A DNA stretch of 64,000 bases from an uncultured Flavobacteriales bacterium (GTDB taxonomy: Bacteria; Bacteroidota; Bacteroidia; Flavobacteriales_D; Parvicellaceae), in the NCBI GenBank assembly GCA_943787535.1, contig CALSMU010000008.1:82058-146057 (forward strand). Direction: 5' to 3'. Of the stretch, positions 8,655-18,022 are shown piece by piece. Made by a program: the position numbers and the translations under genes. Positions within the stretch are counted from its first letter, which is position 1. Every line of letters begins with the position of its first letter. The notes under the pieces are model-generated. The model did not search any database and had not been told where the DNA came from. It saw only the letters and a list, made by a program, of their open reading frames with translations.

Positions 8655-10040
8655 TTATAATACGTTACTTTTGATTACCATTAATTTTTCTCTTGTCATT
8701 TCGTGCATAGAATATTGAATACCTCCCATCCCTATTCCAGATGCGTCTCTGCCTCCAAATGGCATCCAATCCACTCTAAAAGCAGTGTGATCATTCACCA
8801 TCACAGCTGTTGCATTTAATTTTTTGACACAGTCTAAAGCAATATCTAAATTTTCAGTAAACACAGCTGCTTGAAAATGTAGGTCCAAACTATTTGCTAT
8901 TTCAATTGCTTTGTCTAGCTCGGCATAAGAGTATACACAGACGACAGGTCCAAAAATTTCTGAAGTAGAAACTTTTACGTCCATCGGTGGGTTTAATAAT
9001 ACTGTTGGCTGGTAACAAGTATTAGATATTCGTTTTCCTCCGCATAATAGTTTTGCTCCAGCTGCTATGGCTTCATTCACCCATTGTTCAACTCTGTCAA
9101 TTTCTCTTGGTAATATAAGAGGGCCAACTTCAGTCGTTAGATCCATTTGGTCTCCCACAATTAATTTGGATGCTAATTGACCTAGCCCTTCAGCTACTTT
9201 ATTGAAAACAGATTCGTGTACAAATACTCTTTGAACTGAAACACAAACTTGACCTGCATGATAAAAACCTCCTTTTGCCAATGCAGGTAGCATTTCTACA
9301 ATATTTGCGTCTTTGTCAACTATTACCGGTGCAGCACCACCATGTTCTAGCGCACAACGTGTTCCGGGTGATAATTTAGACCGTAAAAACCAACCTACTT
9401 TTGCAGAGCCAATAAATGAAAAATAATTCACTCTAGCGTCTGTTACCAATTTTTCTGCTGCTTCATTTTCACATATTATGGATTGACACCAACCTTTTGG
9501 TAATCCAGCTTCGGATAGTATTTCCACAAATGCTAAACACGATAACGGCGTGGTTAAAGCAGGTTTAATAATTACCGGACAACCAGCAGCTATAGCGGTA
9601 ACGGATTGATGAATTATTAAATTTAATGGGTGATTAAAAGCACTTATCGAAGATACAACGCCAATTGGTTCTCGTGAAGTAAACGCGATTCTTCCTTCAG
9701 ATGCTTTTGTTAGGCCCATAGGGATTTGTTCACCTTTTAATTGTCCGATGTGTTCTGCTGCTATTTTAACACCGTTAATCGCTCGCAAAACTTCAACTTT
9801 AGAGTCATTTAAGGGTTTTCCCCCCTCTTTTGCTGCTGTAATTGTTAGCTCTTCAATTCGCGTTTTCATTATTTCTGCGGCCCGCTCTAAAATAGCAATT
9901 CGCTCATGGGCAGGTATCCATTTAGATTGATCTTGAAACAGTTCATAAGCAGTTGCAAGTGCATGTTCGACTTCAATTTTTCCTACAAGTGGGATTTCTT
10001 TTATTAAACTTTGGTCGTATGGTGATACTACTTTTAACAT
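8655..10040 (-). CDS. Aldehyde dehydrogenase family protein
   Basis: About 461 residues of NAD(P)-dependent aldehyde dehydrogenase. Visible motifs are ISAFNHPLNL, the nucleotide-binding KPALTTPLS and FIGSAKVGW, the catalytic Glu in LEHGGAAP, the catalytic Cys in AGQVCVSVQ and the late motif EIFGPVV. The AGQVCVSVQR context resembles the lactaldehyde/phosphonoacetaldehyde-type branch. The ATG at 10040 is chosen because family proteins start at a segment like MLKVVSPYDQ. A TTG at 10073 with a good AAAGGAG sequence upstream is an alternative. Directly upstream lies the remnant of an acetolactate synthase-like gene, so this was probably the second gene of a longer operon. Confidence 0.87.
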   Translation of the reverse strand: MLKVVSPYDQSLIKEIPLVGKIEVEHALATAYELFQDQSKWIPAHERIAILERAAEIMKTRIEELTITAAKEGGKPLNDSKVEVLRAINGVKIAAEHIGQLKGEQIPMGLTKASEGRIAFTSREPIGVVSSISAFNHPLNLIIHQSVTAIAAGCPVIIKPALTTPLSCLAFVEILSEAGLPKGWCQSIICENEAAEKLVTDARVNYFSFIGSAKVGWFLRSKLSPGTRCALEHGGAAPVIVDKDANIVEMLPALAKGGFYHAGQVCVSVQRVFVHESVFNKVAEGLGQLASKLIVGDQMDLTTEVGPLILPREIDRVEQWVNEAIAAGAKLLCGGKRISNTCYQPTVLLNPPMDVKVSTSEIFGPVVCVYSYAELDKAIEIANSLDLHFQAAVFTENLDIALDCVKKLNATAVMVNDHTAFRVDWMPFGGRDASGIGMGGIQYSMHEMTREKLMVIKSNVL

Positions 10041-10124
10041 AAAATTTACTCTAAATGGGGTATTAAGATACAAGTTTTCTCCTTTAGTAAAACGTTTAAT
10101 ATAGAATGATTCAGAGAGTAGTCT

Positions 10125-10425
10125 ACAGCTAAGTAGTGAAATTGGTTGCTCTGGACCTAAAGTCGCTAGACAAACTCTAGGTTTTCCGGCAAGTCTTCCC
10201 TAGGTTGCAGCCATTAAGCTAGCCCTTTGCTTATGTATTGTGAGGATTAATTTTATTTTCGCACCTTTCATGGAATTTAAGAAGTCTAAATTCTCTTCTC
10301 CGGGAACTCCAAATATGTATTCTACTCCCTCATTTTCTAATGCTTTAATAAATAGGTCGGTTGCTTTCCTCGGATTAAGTTAGTAATTTTCAACTAATTC
10401 TAACCCAATATTACAAGGCATTAAA
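10125..10425 (-). pseudogene. Remnant of acetolactate synthase-like (TPP enzyme) N-terminus
   Basis: Reading the minus strand from about 10380 gives KATDLFIKALENEGVEYIF, then GVPGEENLDFLNSMKGAKIK, LILTIHKQRASLMAAT, a stop, GRLAGKPRVCLATLGP, then after a -1 shift GATNFTT. This follows the N-terminal TPP-binding domain of acetolactate synthase large subunits. The decay is plain. A TAG replaces the Tyr of MAATYGRL, a G is lost in the GPGATN codons, and the invariant catalytic Glu of the HEQ motif has become Lys. Another stop precedes the homology, and everything after about 65 codons is deleted. It lies just upstream of the aldehyde dehydrogenase gene on the same strand. Confidence 0.8.
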
Positions 10426-10457
10426 GTGATTGAAGCTTTGTTTTAAATAAAAAAGTA

Positions 10458-11276
10458 TTAAAAATACTTTTCCAATCCAGAAAAATAAGGTTTGTCTGCT
10501 TTTAATAAGGCAGCTGTATTTCCTCCGTATTGTTTCGTTATATATTCATTTTTATGCAGGAAGGATTCACATTTAGTAATGTCTGCATCAGATAAATGAA
10601 AGTGCTCGTAAATGATTCCGGTTGGTTTTATGTTCAGAGTGTTTCCCAAAAATAATTTAATGACCTCAAAGTCAAATCCTTCGGTGTCTATTTGCAAGAA
10701 ATCTACTTTACTAAGGTTATTTGATTGCAGTAAAGTATCTGTGCTTGTAACCTGAATTTCTTCAGCAATAATTTGTTCTTCTTTACTGTTAGGTATTGGT
10801 ATGCTGTCTACTTTGGCCCATTTTTCTATATAACCATTTTCAAATGCTTCTTCTAAAACTTTCCTATTGAAAGTTGCAAGCCCAGTGGCCCATCGAGAAT
10901 TACTAAAACCAATTTTATAGAGGTTTGTTTTTCCGTCTGAATCTCCTAATGCAGCATTTAAAGTTTTTATACCTCTGTTTTTTGCGTACAATTTCTCTAG
11001 TGTAGGAAATACATCTTTTTGAGGTTCTAATAAAACACCATTCCATTTATCTCTCTTGATAAACTTATGTATTGGATCATGAGTAATGCCATCATTTGCT
11101 CCAATTTGTACAACGTTAACTGTATCATGGAATTTTGAGAATTCATCTAAAAAAGCAGAAATAGATCCTTTAGATGGAGAATAGAAATATCTATAAAAAC
11201 CTATGAAAACAGGATTGTTATTTGCACTCAGATTAAACCTGAATTTTTTATAAAATTTCTTATAGGCTTCTTTCAT
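10458..11276 (-). CDS. FkbM family methyltransferase
   Basis: A 272-residue protein. The SAM-binding motif VVQIGANDGITHDP lies at about residue 55, followed by GVLLEPQKDVF and the FkbM signature VDFLQIDTEGFDFEVIKLF near 190. FkbM enzymes O-methylate sugars or polyketides. The target here is unknown, as no glycan cluster surrounds it. It starts 5 bp after the MscS gene stop, so both are likely co-transcribed. Confidence 0.82.
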   Translation of the reverse strand: MKEAYKKFYKKFRFNLSANNNPVFIGFYRYFYSPSKGSISAFLDEFSKFHDTVNVVQIGANDGITHDPIHKFIKRDKWNGVLLEPQKDVFPTLEKLYAKNRGIKTLNAALGDSDGKTNLYKIGFSNSRWATGLATFNRKVLEEAFENGYIEKWAKVDSIPIPNSKEEQIIAEEIQVTSTDTLLQSNNLSKVDFLQIDTEGFDFEVIKLFLGNTLNIKPTGIIYEHFHLSDADITKCESFLHKNEYITKQYGGNTAALLKADKPYFSGLEKYF

Positions 11277-11281
11277 TGCTT

Positions 11282-12343
11282 TTAAGCCATTTCCTTTTTG
11301 AAAATAGTCTGAGTTGGGAATGCAAATTCAAGACCTTCAGCATTAAAACGTTTTAAGATTTCAAGATTGATTTCCGTTTGCGTTTGTAATATATCTCCCT
11401 CTTTTTTAATGCGGTAGATGAAGAGTATCCCTAATGCAAAATCCCCATATGCATTGAACCCTATCGAAGCATCTTCAGTTTCTATTGCAGGATGAGCAAT
11501 TACAATTTCTTTTAAAATATCCATAGATTGTTGCATCTGTTCAGGAGTCGTGTCATATGTCATTCCTAAATTTAAAACAACTTTACGCGTATGCTCAGCA
11601 CTAACGTTTACAACAGTATTGTCAGAGAAAGTACTGTTATTAATAATTAATAACCTTCCTTCTAAAGTGCGCACTCGAGTACTTCTTAAACCAACTTCTT
11701 CTACAGTTCCATCAAAACCATCAATTTGAATTCTTTCTCCAATTTTAAATGGTTTATCTAAAAAAATCATGATGCCACCAAAGATATTTTTAACCATGTC
11801 CTGTGCGGCAAGTGCTAGTGCTAAACCTCCAATTCCAAGCCCTGCAATCATTGCTGTAATATCAATGCCAAGATTGTCCATCCCAATAATGATTCCCATT
11901 ATCCAGATAACAGCTCTAATACCTTTTCGCATTATTGGAAGGACTTGGTCATCAAAATCACTTTCTGATTTTTTAGTTATTGGCACTACATATTCTTCAA
12001 CAACTGCATCAAGTGTTCTAGAAATCAGCCAGGTAATGTCAATTACAAGAGCAAAAGTTGCAAGTTTAAAAAGCAAGTTTTCAAGACCGTTATTTGGGAA
12101 GTTTAAATAAGAAATAGACCAGTAATAAGCAGCAATTATTACTATAAATATTACTGGTTTTTCTAGTTTGTCAATTAACAAGTCATCCAATTTTGTTTTG
12201 GTTTTAGCCGTTATTTTTTTCATAACAGCACTGGTGAACCAATAAAGCAGTTTTGCAGCTATAACTCCTCCAAGAATAATTCCTAAAGCGATTAACCATT
12301 CTAAAATTGTGTTGTGGTAGTATATTTTGTTTAAAAAATCCAT
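11282..12343 (-). CDS. Mechanosensitive ion channel, MscS family
   Basis: 353 residues with four or five membrane segments. The pore-lining TM3 is Gly/Ala-rich (IAGLGIGGLALALAAQD), followed by the beta domain GGIMIFLDKPFKIGERI and DGTVEEVGLRSTRVRT, which is diagnostic for MscS. The C-terminal alpha/beta domain is complete. These channels release osmolytes on hypo-osmotic shock. The protein is longer than E. coli MscS (286 residues) because of extra N-terminal helices. It leads a two-gene unit with the FkbM gene. Confidence 0.88.
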   Translation of the reverse strand: MDFLNKIYYHNTILEWLIALGIILGGVIAAKLLYWFTSAVMKKITAKTKTKLDDLLIDKLEKPVIFIVIIAAYYWSISYLNFPNNGLENLLFKLATFALVIDITWLISRTLDAVVEEYVVPITKKSESDFDDQVLPIMRKGIRAVIWIMGIIIGMDNLGIDITAMIAGLGIGGLALALAAQDMVKNIFGGIMIFLDKPFKIGERIQIDGFDGTVEEVGLRSTRVRTLEGRLLIINNSTFSDNTVVNVSAEHTRKVVLNLGMTYDTTPEQMQQSMDILKEIVIAHPAIETEDASIGFNAYGDFALGILFIYRIKKEGDILQTQTEINLEILKRFNAEGLEFAFPTQTIFKKEMA

Positions 12344-12383
12344 TTTATATAAAATTAGAGCACGAATTTATAAATAAAATTTG

Positions 12384-14705
12384 TTAATGCTTGTTGAATA
12401 TAAGAGGAAGTGTTGCGTTATTATTTTGTCCTTTTATTTTTAAGAAATAATAACCAGTTGCGATGTCAATTAAATTAATATCGAATTGCATATTATTGTG
12501 ACCAACTTTCATCTCTTTTTTGTTAAATGTATGCACTAACCTTCCTGATTCAGAATAGATAGAAAATTGGATCTCATCACTTTCTAAGGAATTAAAATTA
12601 ATGTAAAATTTTCCTGTAGTTGGATTTGGGTAGATATTTAAATTTTTAAGAAATTGAACATTCTCGATTGAGACATAACCAGCTACAACAATTGAAATTG
12701 CAGTGGTGTCATTAGGACAATTGTCGCTTGCGGCAACTAAAGTTACATCATAATCTCCAAGATTAGTGTATTCATTCCAAGGATTTATATCTGTAGATGT
12801 ATTTCCATCCCCAAAATGCCATGTATATGCCGAAGAATTAATCGAAGTATTTGTAAATGCGACAACACCATTTGGTAAGTATACAGTATCAGAATTCGCA
12901 TAAGTACCTGCAATTGGAGGAGAATCTATAGTAACTGCAATAGTTTGGCTACTTGTATTTATTCCTCCAGGTCCATAAGCTTCTAGGTTGATTGTGTAAC
13001 TTCCAGAGTTAGTGAATGAAATGTATGGGTTTGCAGCTGTGTCATTTGAAATTGTTCCCCCGTTGGAAGACCATATATAAGAGGTTGCATCGATAGAGGT
13101 GTTCGTAATAGGGATACTATCTCCTTCACATATGGTAGTGTTCGTTATTGAAAAAGATGCCACAGGAGGATCGTTTTCAGGGATAGAAGTGTATGCTATT
13201 TCCCAGCCTGGAGCGGAAGTAGCGCAATCGGAACGAAATTCTAACAACAAATCACCTCCGGTTGAAGTAATTGTACCGGGGCTAACAGTGCCTGTATATT
13301 TACCAATTAGAGGGGCGTTTGGTGTGTTTCCATCGTATATAAATAAGAAATCCCAATCTTGTTCTAGGTCAAAGGAGTTAAATGTAATTGTAACAGAAGC
13401 TGCACTTGCAGGCTGAATTAAATATAGCTCTCTTTCATCATCCGTATAATTACCTGTTGCTCCTCCACTATCATACAAGTTTCCCGAATTGGCAGTATAA
13501 TTATTATAGGTGGGTGCATTGTTAATTAATTTATAAAACCCCTCCCAATCCCAATTAATTCCCGGATCTGTGTGCGTATTGTTTGGGTAATGCTGATGTC
13601 CTTTAATTTTTGTGCAACCGCCCAAAACATTAATCCCGGTTGTAGCATCACCGAAATAAGTTCTCAAAGGATTAATTCCATATCCACTTTGTGTTATATC
13701 TCTACATAAATCTGCAGAGGATGTATAAAGAGCAGTTGTATACCAGGAAGGGTCGCTAACATAACCATCGTGTTCAATTCCAATTGTATATGGGTTTTCA
13801 TTCCCAACATGCCACCCTTTATCAGCTTCTAAAAGCATCTGGGTAACTTGTCCATCAGATGATCGAACCACATAATGGTATGAAACTCCTGCCGAACAGT
13901 TTTGAGCCCAGGAAATAGCTCCTGCATAAGTGCCTTGTATGGTATGGATGGTTACAGCTGATATTGTTGTGCCATTCCTTGAGCTATAATTACATGTTGG
14001 CGTTGCAACCCACAATGCTGGTCCATATTCAGCGGTTCTAATGAAAGGAACTTCGTACATAAGTCCATTTGGATTGGCAATTCCATTGCGCCCGAAAGTA
14101 TTTTCAGAACTGCTCAAAACTGACAAGTTGTTTGCTCCAAAAATTTGTTCTAAGTCAATGTTGTGATTTTGAAAATTATAAGCTTGTTGATTCTTTGTGC
14201 TGTTTAAAAAAGTATAAATACTATAAGCATGACAATCTAATGCATAGCTGTTTATTATATTATTATCTAGCGGAATTTCAGATAATAGCTGAATTATTTT
14301 AATTTGATTTTCGATTGAAGAAACCTGTAAACTATCAAGTAAATAGGCATAGGCAGCTGCATAAGCAATTATTCCTGTTTCTGGGTTAGATTTTATAGCA
14401 TTTTGTGGATATCCTGAAAGTTTAGAAACCATGTTGAGATTATTATTGAAATAACCTTGCCCATCTTCAGTAAGTCCCATAACCCCATAAACATGTGGTA
14501 ATCCAAAACAACTTTCTGGGGTTGCATCTGTAATGTTACTAAAGTGTGTAGTCGTATATGAAATTGCTTCAAGCATACCCTTTGGAACTTCAGGGTATTG
14601 CTGATAAGCATGGTTCATTTCTGCTTGATAGGTATTAAAGATTGTTGTTTGCGCTCTGGTAAGCAGAGAAAATAATATTGTTGTAATAAGAAAAAAATAT
14701 TTCAT
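12384..14705 (-). CDS. Secreted N-acetylmuramoyl-L-alanine amidase with CUB, PKD and T9SS sorting domains
   Basis: 773 residues: signal peptide (about 1-18, ending TRAQ), then a helical region (about 20-200) reminiscent of lysozyme-like folds. An amidase_2 domain follows at about 245-395, with zinc-ligand candidates in the TIHTIQG, GIEHDG and HTDPG segments. A CUB-like domain spans about 405-510, two PKD domains about 515-680, and a T9SS type A sorting domain starts at LNIYPNPTTGKF (about 695). It should be exported through T9SS and released or anchored by PorU, acting on peptidoglycan outside the cell. The first histidine is followed by TIQG rather than the usual TxG pattern. It is 9 bp downstream of the beta-barrel gene. 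Confidence 0.83.
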   Translation of the reverse strand: MKYFFLITTILFSLLTRAQTTIFNTYQAEMNHAYQQYPEVPKGMLEAISYTTTHFSNITDATPESCFGLPHVYGVMGLTEDGQGYFNNNLNMVSKLSGYPQNAIKSNPETGIIAYAAAYAYLLDSLQVSSIENQIKIIQLLSEIPLDNNIINSYALDCHAYSIYTFLNSTKNQQAYNFQNHNIDLEQIFGANNLSVLSSSENTFGRNGIANPNGLMYEVPFIRTAEYGPALWVATPTCNYSSRNGTTISAVTIHTIQGTYAGAISWAQNCSAGVSYHYVVRSSDGQVTQMLLEADKGWHVGNENPYTIGIEHDGYVSDPSWYTTALYTSSADLCRDITQSGYGINPLRTYFGDATTGINVLGGCTKIKGHQHYPNNTHTDPGINWDWEGFYKLINNAPTYNNYTANSGNLYDSGGATGNYTDDERELYLIQPASAASVTITFNSFDLEQDWDFLFIYDGNTPNAPLIGKYTGTVSPGTITSTGGDLLLEFRSDCATSAPGWEIAYTSIPENDPPVASFSITNTTICEGDSIPITNTSIDATSYIWSSNGGTISNDTAANPYISFTNSGSYTINLEAYGPGGINTSSQTIAVTIDSPPIAGTYANSDTVYLPNGVVAFTNTSINSSAYTWHFGDGNTSTDINPWNEYTNLGDYDVTLVAASDNCPNDTTAISIVVAGYVSIENVQFLKNLNIYPNPTTGKFYINFNSLESDEIQFSIYSESGRLVHTFNKKEMKVGHNNMQFDINLIDIATGYYFLKIKGQNNNATLPLIFNKH

Positions 14706-14714
14706 AATTATGAA

Positions 14715-15311
14715 TTACATACCAATACTGATTCCTACTCTATAAATAATTGGAGGGCCAAGGGCAGTAAACATATAACTCCCTTGGTAAGGAGAATTTA
14801 TATTGTCGATAAAATCGTATAACAGCATTATTTGCAAATTTACTGCACCACCAATGCTATAATTATATCCAGCTCCAGCGAATAGCATAGGAACAGTAGC
14901 TCTAACATTTTGAGATGTGCTATTTGGATCAAGATTGTATGCTCTTAAAACTTCAAATTCAGCATGAGCAAACAGGTTTTCGGTAAACTTATATCTACTA
15001 AAGATATTTCCTCCGTAAACAGAATACTTGAAATTTGCTTGTTTCGAGCCTATGTAAATGTATTTAGCTCCTAGACCCACAGAGAATTTTTGGTCTACCT
15101 TATAGCCTACAAATGGAGAGGTTTCAAAAAAGTATATTGGAATTCCTCTATCGCTGGCAATGTTAAAAGCAACATTTCCGCCAGTGTAAAGTCTGTCCTT
15201 AAATGACAATTTACTTAGTGGGTTGATTCTTTCATCTGACTCTTCAGAAGTGTATTGTCCGAAAGAAAATTGAACACTTAATATTAGAACTAATAAAATT
15301 AACTTACGCAT
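14715..15311 (-). CDS. Outer-membrane beta-barrel protein, unknown function
   Basis: About 198 residues: a signal peptide (MRKLILLVLILSVQFSFGQ) and then a small porin-like barrel with alternating aromatic strands (FSVGLGAKYIYIG; YSVYGGNIFSRYKF; LFAGAGYNYSIGG) and a terminal strand IIYRVGISIGM. The ATG at 15311 is preferred to the one at 15329 because it begins a normal signal peptide. It sits 9 bp upstream of the amidase gene on the same strand. No close functional assignment is possible. Confidence 0.7.
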   Translation of the reverse strand: MRKLILLVLILSVQFSFGQYTSEESDERINPLSKLSFKDRLYTGGNVAFNIASDRGIPIYFFETSPFVGYKVDQKFSVGLGAKYIYIGSKQANFKYSVYGGNIFSRYKFTENLFAHAEFEVLRAYNLDPNSTSQNVRATVPMLFAGAGYNYSIGGAVNLQIMLLYDFIDNINSPYQGSYMFTALGPPIIYRVGISIGM

Positions 15312-15379
15312 AAACAGGTTAATTAACATGTAAAAATACAGAAAATACGAGATAAATAGACGTACTAAGCCTTGTAATT

Positions 15380-15781
15380 TTACTTTATTAAAACACCTTC
15401 TTTTTGAATGATTCTAACTTTGGTAAAATGCTCAACCTTAATAGTGTCTGGGACAAATACGAATTTTTTATCGTAAATAATGCTGTCAATATAGAAAGTC
15501 ACAAAATATTCATTAGATAAGCCAAAAACATTTTCAGAAATAGGTTCAATCAATTGATAAGATTGACTTTCAATCGATTCAAAGAAATGCCGAAGCGTTG
15601 ACGTGTTTACTTTTTTTTTGTCTAATGTGCCGTATCCTTTCGATGAAATCAGAACATTTGTGATGGGTTCTTTTCTGTAGTTTATGAGGTAAACATTCCA
15701 TATTTCATCACTCTCTTCTGCATCTTTGATAATTGCAACTCCAATGCCTTCAACTTTTGGAACATGAATGTCTTTTTTCAT
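15380..15781 (-). CDS. Conserved hypothetical protein
   Basis: 133 residues, soluble, no signal peptide. It starts MKKDIHVPKVEGIGVAI and contains ISSKGYG and YFVTFYIDS, with a mostly beta prediction. I do not recognise a named domain, although similar small proteins occur beside housekeeping genes in Flavobacteriales. The start codon overlaps the stop of the preceding gene by one base (TAATG), which indicates translational coupling in the lipB operon. Confidence 0.6.
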   Translation of the reverse strand: MKKDIHVPKVEGIGVAIIKDAEESDEIWNVYLINYRKEPITNVLISSKGYGTLDKKKVNTSTLRHFFESIESQSYQLIEPISENVFGLSNEYFVTFYIDSIIYDKKFVFVPDTIKVEHFTKVRIIQKEGVLIK

Positions 15782-16233
15782 TATTTGATAACCGTTTTCT
15801 CTGTGTCCAAAAGTGATGTTTTATAATAAGGAATAGCTTTAGAGTTAATTACTTCAACTACATCTTTGTAATAACACTCTTTTTCTTCTCCAGTGAACTT
15901 GGTAACCAATAATGAAATAATTTCCGGGTTGGTCTCCCCTGTGGTACATCCAGTTACTATATACATGTAAGAATGCGGATAACCTTCAACTTTTCCAGAT
16001 AATTCAAGTTGAATAGTTCCCCCTGCACAGATGTCTCCACAAATCCCTTTTTTATGATTAATGATGTATCCTTTAACGGTAATCGTATCTGGTAATGGTG
16101 AACTAGCATCATGGGGGATAATTTTATGATTACTACTTGTTTCAGATAGAGTCATGTCCAATACAACCTGAGCGGTAAGATTTGCCCCAAGAAAAACAAC
16201 AACTAATGAAGTTAATAGTTTAAACATTTTCAT
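15781..16233 (-). CDS. Exported hypothetical protein
   Basis: 150 residues with a signal peptide (MKMFKLLTSLVVVFLGANLTAQ). The mature part has a Cys-rich segment GICGDICAGGTIQLEL and two later Cys residues, so disulfides are likely. No catalytic motif is seen. Its ATG lies inside the last codons of lipB (14-bp overlap), and its stop overlaps the next start, so all three are translated from one mRNA. Function unknown. Confidence 0.6.
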   Translation of the reverse strand: MKMFKLLTSLVVVFLGANLTAQVVLDMTLSETSSNHKIIPHDASSPLPDTITVKGYIINHKKGICGDICAGGTIQLELSGKVEGYPHSYMYIVTGCTTGETNPEIISLLVTKFTGEEKECYYKDVVEVINSKAIPYYKTSLLDTEKTVIK

Positions 16234-16918
16234 AATTAAATACTTTAGATAAATTAATTTTTAATTTTTGTTTAACGTCGTTCATGTCAATTTCTTTACC
16301 TAGTTCATTTTGAATTGACGTGACAGCCTTGTCATTAATACCGCAAGGTACAATATTTTTGAAGTAACTTAAGTCAGATTTTACATTTAGAGCTATTCCA
16401 TGCATGGTAACCCATCTACTGCATTTTACTCCCATAGCACATATCTTCCGTGCTGTAGGTTTAGTTCCGTCAACCCAAACCCCAGTTAAACCTTCAACTC
16501 TTTCGGCAATAATGTCATATTCTGCTAATGTTCTAATAACAGCTTCTTCTAGAAATCGTAGATATTTATGAATGTCTGTGAAGAAATGGTCCAAATCGAA
16601 AATAGGATAAGCAACTAGTTGCCCAGGACCATGATAGGTGATATCACCACCTCTATTTATTTTATAATAAGTTGCTCCTCTAGCTTTTAATGAATTTTCG
16701 TTTAATAGAAGGTGTGTTTCTTTTCCACTTTTCCCCAATGTGAATACATGTGGGTGCTCACAAAAGAGCAAGTAATTACTGGTTATTATTTTGTTGTTTT
16801 CATCTCTACGATTATCCATTTTAATAGCAATAGTCGCATCGAAAAGTTGAGTTTGATAATCCCAAGCTTCTTTAAAATCAATTAGTCCAAGGTCTTCGTA
16901 TATGACTTTTGGATTCAT
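16220..16918 (-). CDS. lipB: Octanoyltransferase LipB
   Basis: 232 residues of lipoyl(octanoyl)transferase, which moves octanoyl from acyl carrier protein to lipoyl domains of E2 enzymes such as the PdhC encoded in this window. Motifs are RGGDITYHGPGQLVAYPI (acyl-binding), then RKICAMGVKCSRWVTMHGIA with the conserved Lys, and the catalytic Cys in NIVPCGI. Length fits the family. The isomerase gene lies 4 bp upstream and an exported protein gene overlaps its 3' end. Confidence 0.92.
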   Translation of the reverse strand: MNPKVIYEDLGLIDFKEAWDYQTQLFDATIAIKMDNRRDENNKIITSNYLLFCEHPHVFTLGKSGKETHLLLNENSLKARGATYYKINRGGDITYHGPGQLVAYPIFDLDHFFTDIHKYLRFLEEAVIRTLAEYDIIAERVEGLTGVWVDGTKPTARKICAMGVKCSRWVTMHGIALNVKSDLSYFKNIVPCGINDKAVTSIQNELGKEIDMNDVKQKLKINLSKVFNYENV

Positions 16919-16922
16919 TGAA

Positions 16923-17909
16923 TTAAATGTCTTTAGCCAATTCTGATTTAAGGTAGTCTATGACTTTGACCTCAATGTTGTCAACATTTCTTAACTCTGA
17001 CAAATAAACAGAAACCCAATCGCCAAGTAAAATAAAATATAAAGCTCTTTCAATGTTGGAATTTCCTTTCGAGTAACATTCTATATATGTAGAGGTGTAC
17101 TTATCAATAACCGATTTTTGGATATTCATTCTTGTTTGCGTTCGAGAATAATCTGTTTTATTCCTGAAAACGACAACAGCTTTTTCCTCATTTCCTCCAG
17201 CCCACCCAACTAACTCGTTGTGATTCATTTCTGGCAAAGCATGGTGCCAACATAAAACTTTAGCATTTTCGTTTAATTGTTGACGAAATCTAATTGCAAC
17301 TCCTTCGAAGTTTGCTTCACTGTAAATTACTGTTGTTTTGTTTGAAATTAAATTGGAAATGTTTTTTGCTTCGGCCTTAATGTTATCGATTTCTGAATTC
17401 AATAATTCAATTGCGCTCAGAATTTTTTCTATAAAATTGTTTTCAATTAAATTGTAGTGCTTTAATAAAAAGAACTGTTGCGTCAATGAATAAGAAAGCA
17501 TAGCTCGTGGAGACCTTTCTTTAGGTAATACTATGTGGTTGTAATTATTGTTTTTTGCTATTTCTAAAATTTTCCCACCCGATGTAATACAAGCTATTTC
17601 TGCACCTTTTTCTTGAGCTTTAGAAAGCGCAGCTAATGTTTCTTCTGTATTACCCGAAAAGCTACTAGCAATAACTAATGTATTTTCGTTTACAAAATGA
17701 GGGAGGTGGTAATCATTATTAATAATTATAGGGATTTCGATGTCATTTGCAACTAGTTGTGCAACAATTTTACCACCAATTCCAGATCCTCCAAGACCTG
17801 TTATTACAACGTTTCTAAATTCTTTATCACAAGGGGATAGACTGGCATTCTTCCCTATATGGAGTGCTTCTGTGAGTTGTGAAGTAAATAAGGCAACTAA
17901 TTCTTTCAT
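16923..17909 (-). CDS. SIS-domain isomerase (bifunctional phosphoglucose/phosphomannose isomerase type)
   Basis: 328 residues with two SIS modules. The first has GLGGSGIGGKIV at about residue 36 and the sugar-phosphate loop SSFSGNTEETL at about 83. ERSPRAMLSYSL near 140 and a late PEMNHNELVGW segment are typical of the PGI/PMI family, which interconverts glucose-6-P, mannose-6-P and fructose-6-P. It heads the transcript that continues into lipB. A near-consensus -7 element (TAAATTCG on the minus strand, 17932-17939) lies just upstream. Confidence 0.83.
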   Translation of the reverse strand: MKELVALFTSQLTEALHIGKNASLSPCDKEFRNVVITGLGGSGIGGKIVAQLVANDIEIPIIINNDYHLPHFVNENTLVIASSFSGNTEETLAALSKAQEKGAEIACITSGGKILEIAKNNNYNHIVLPKERSPRAMLSYSLTQQFFLLKHYNLIENNFIEKILSAIELLNSEIDNIKAEAKNISNLISNKTTVIYSEANFEGVAIRFRQQLNENAKVLCWHHALPEMNHNELVGWAGGNEEKAVVVFRNKTDYSRTQTRMNIQKSVIDKYTSTYIECYSKGNSNIERALYFILLGDWVSVYLSELRNVDNIEVKVIDYLKSELAKDI

Positions 17910-18022
17910 TAATGAATGATTTTTAAGAGTGCGAATTTAAGTATAATTCCTAAATTTTTACTTTTTTTTAAGGATTGCAATAAAATAATTAATTTTGCAT
18001 GCCAAATTGAATTAATAAAATT

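Noticed and set aside
10125..10425. Sequencing error as the cause of the acetolactate synthase stops
   Set aside because: Besides a stop and a shift there are substitutions of catalytic residues and a large deletion, so true decay is the better explanation here.
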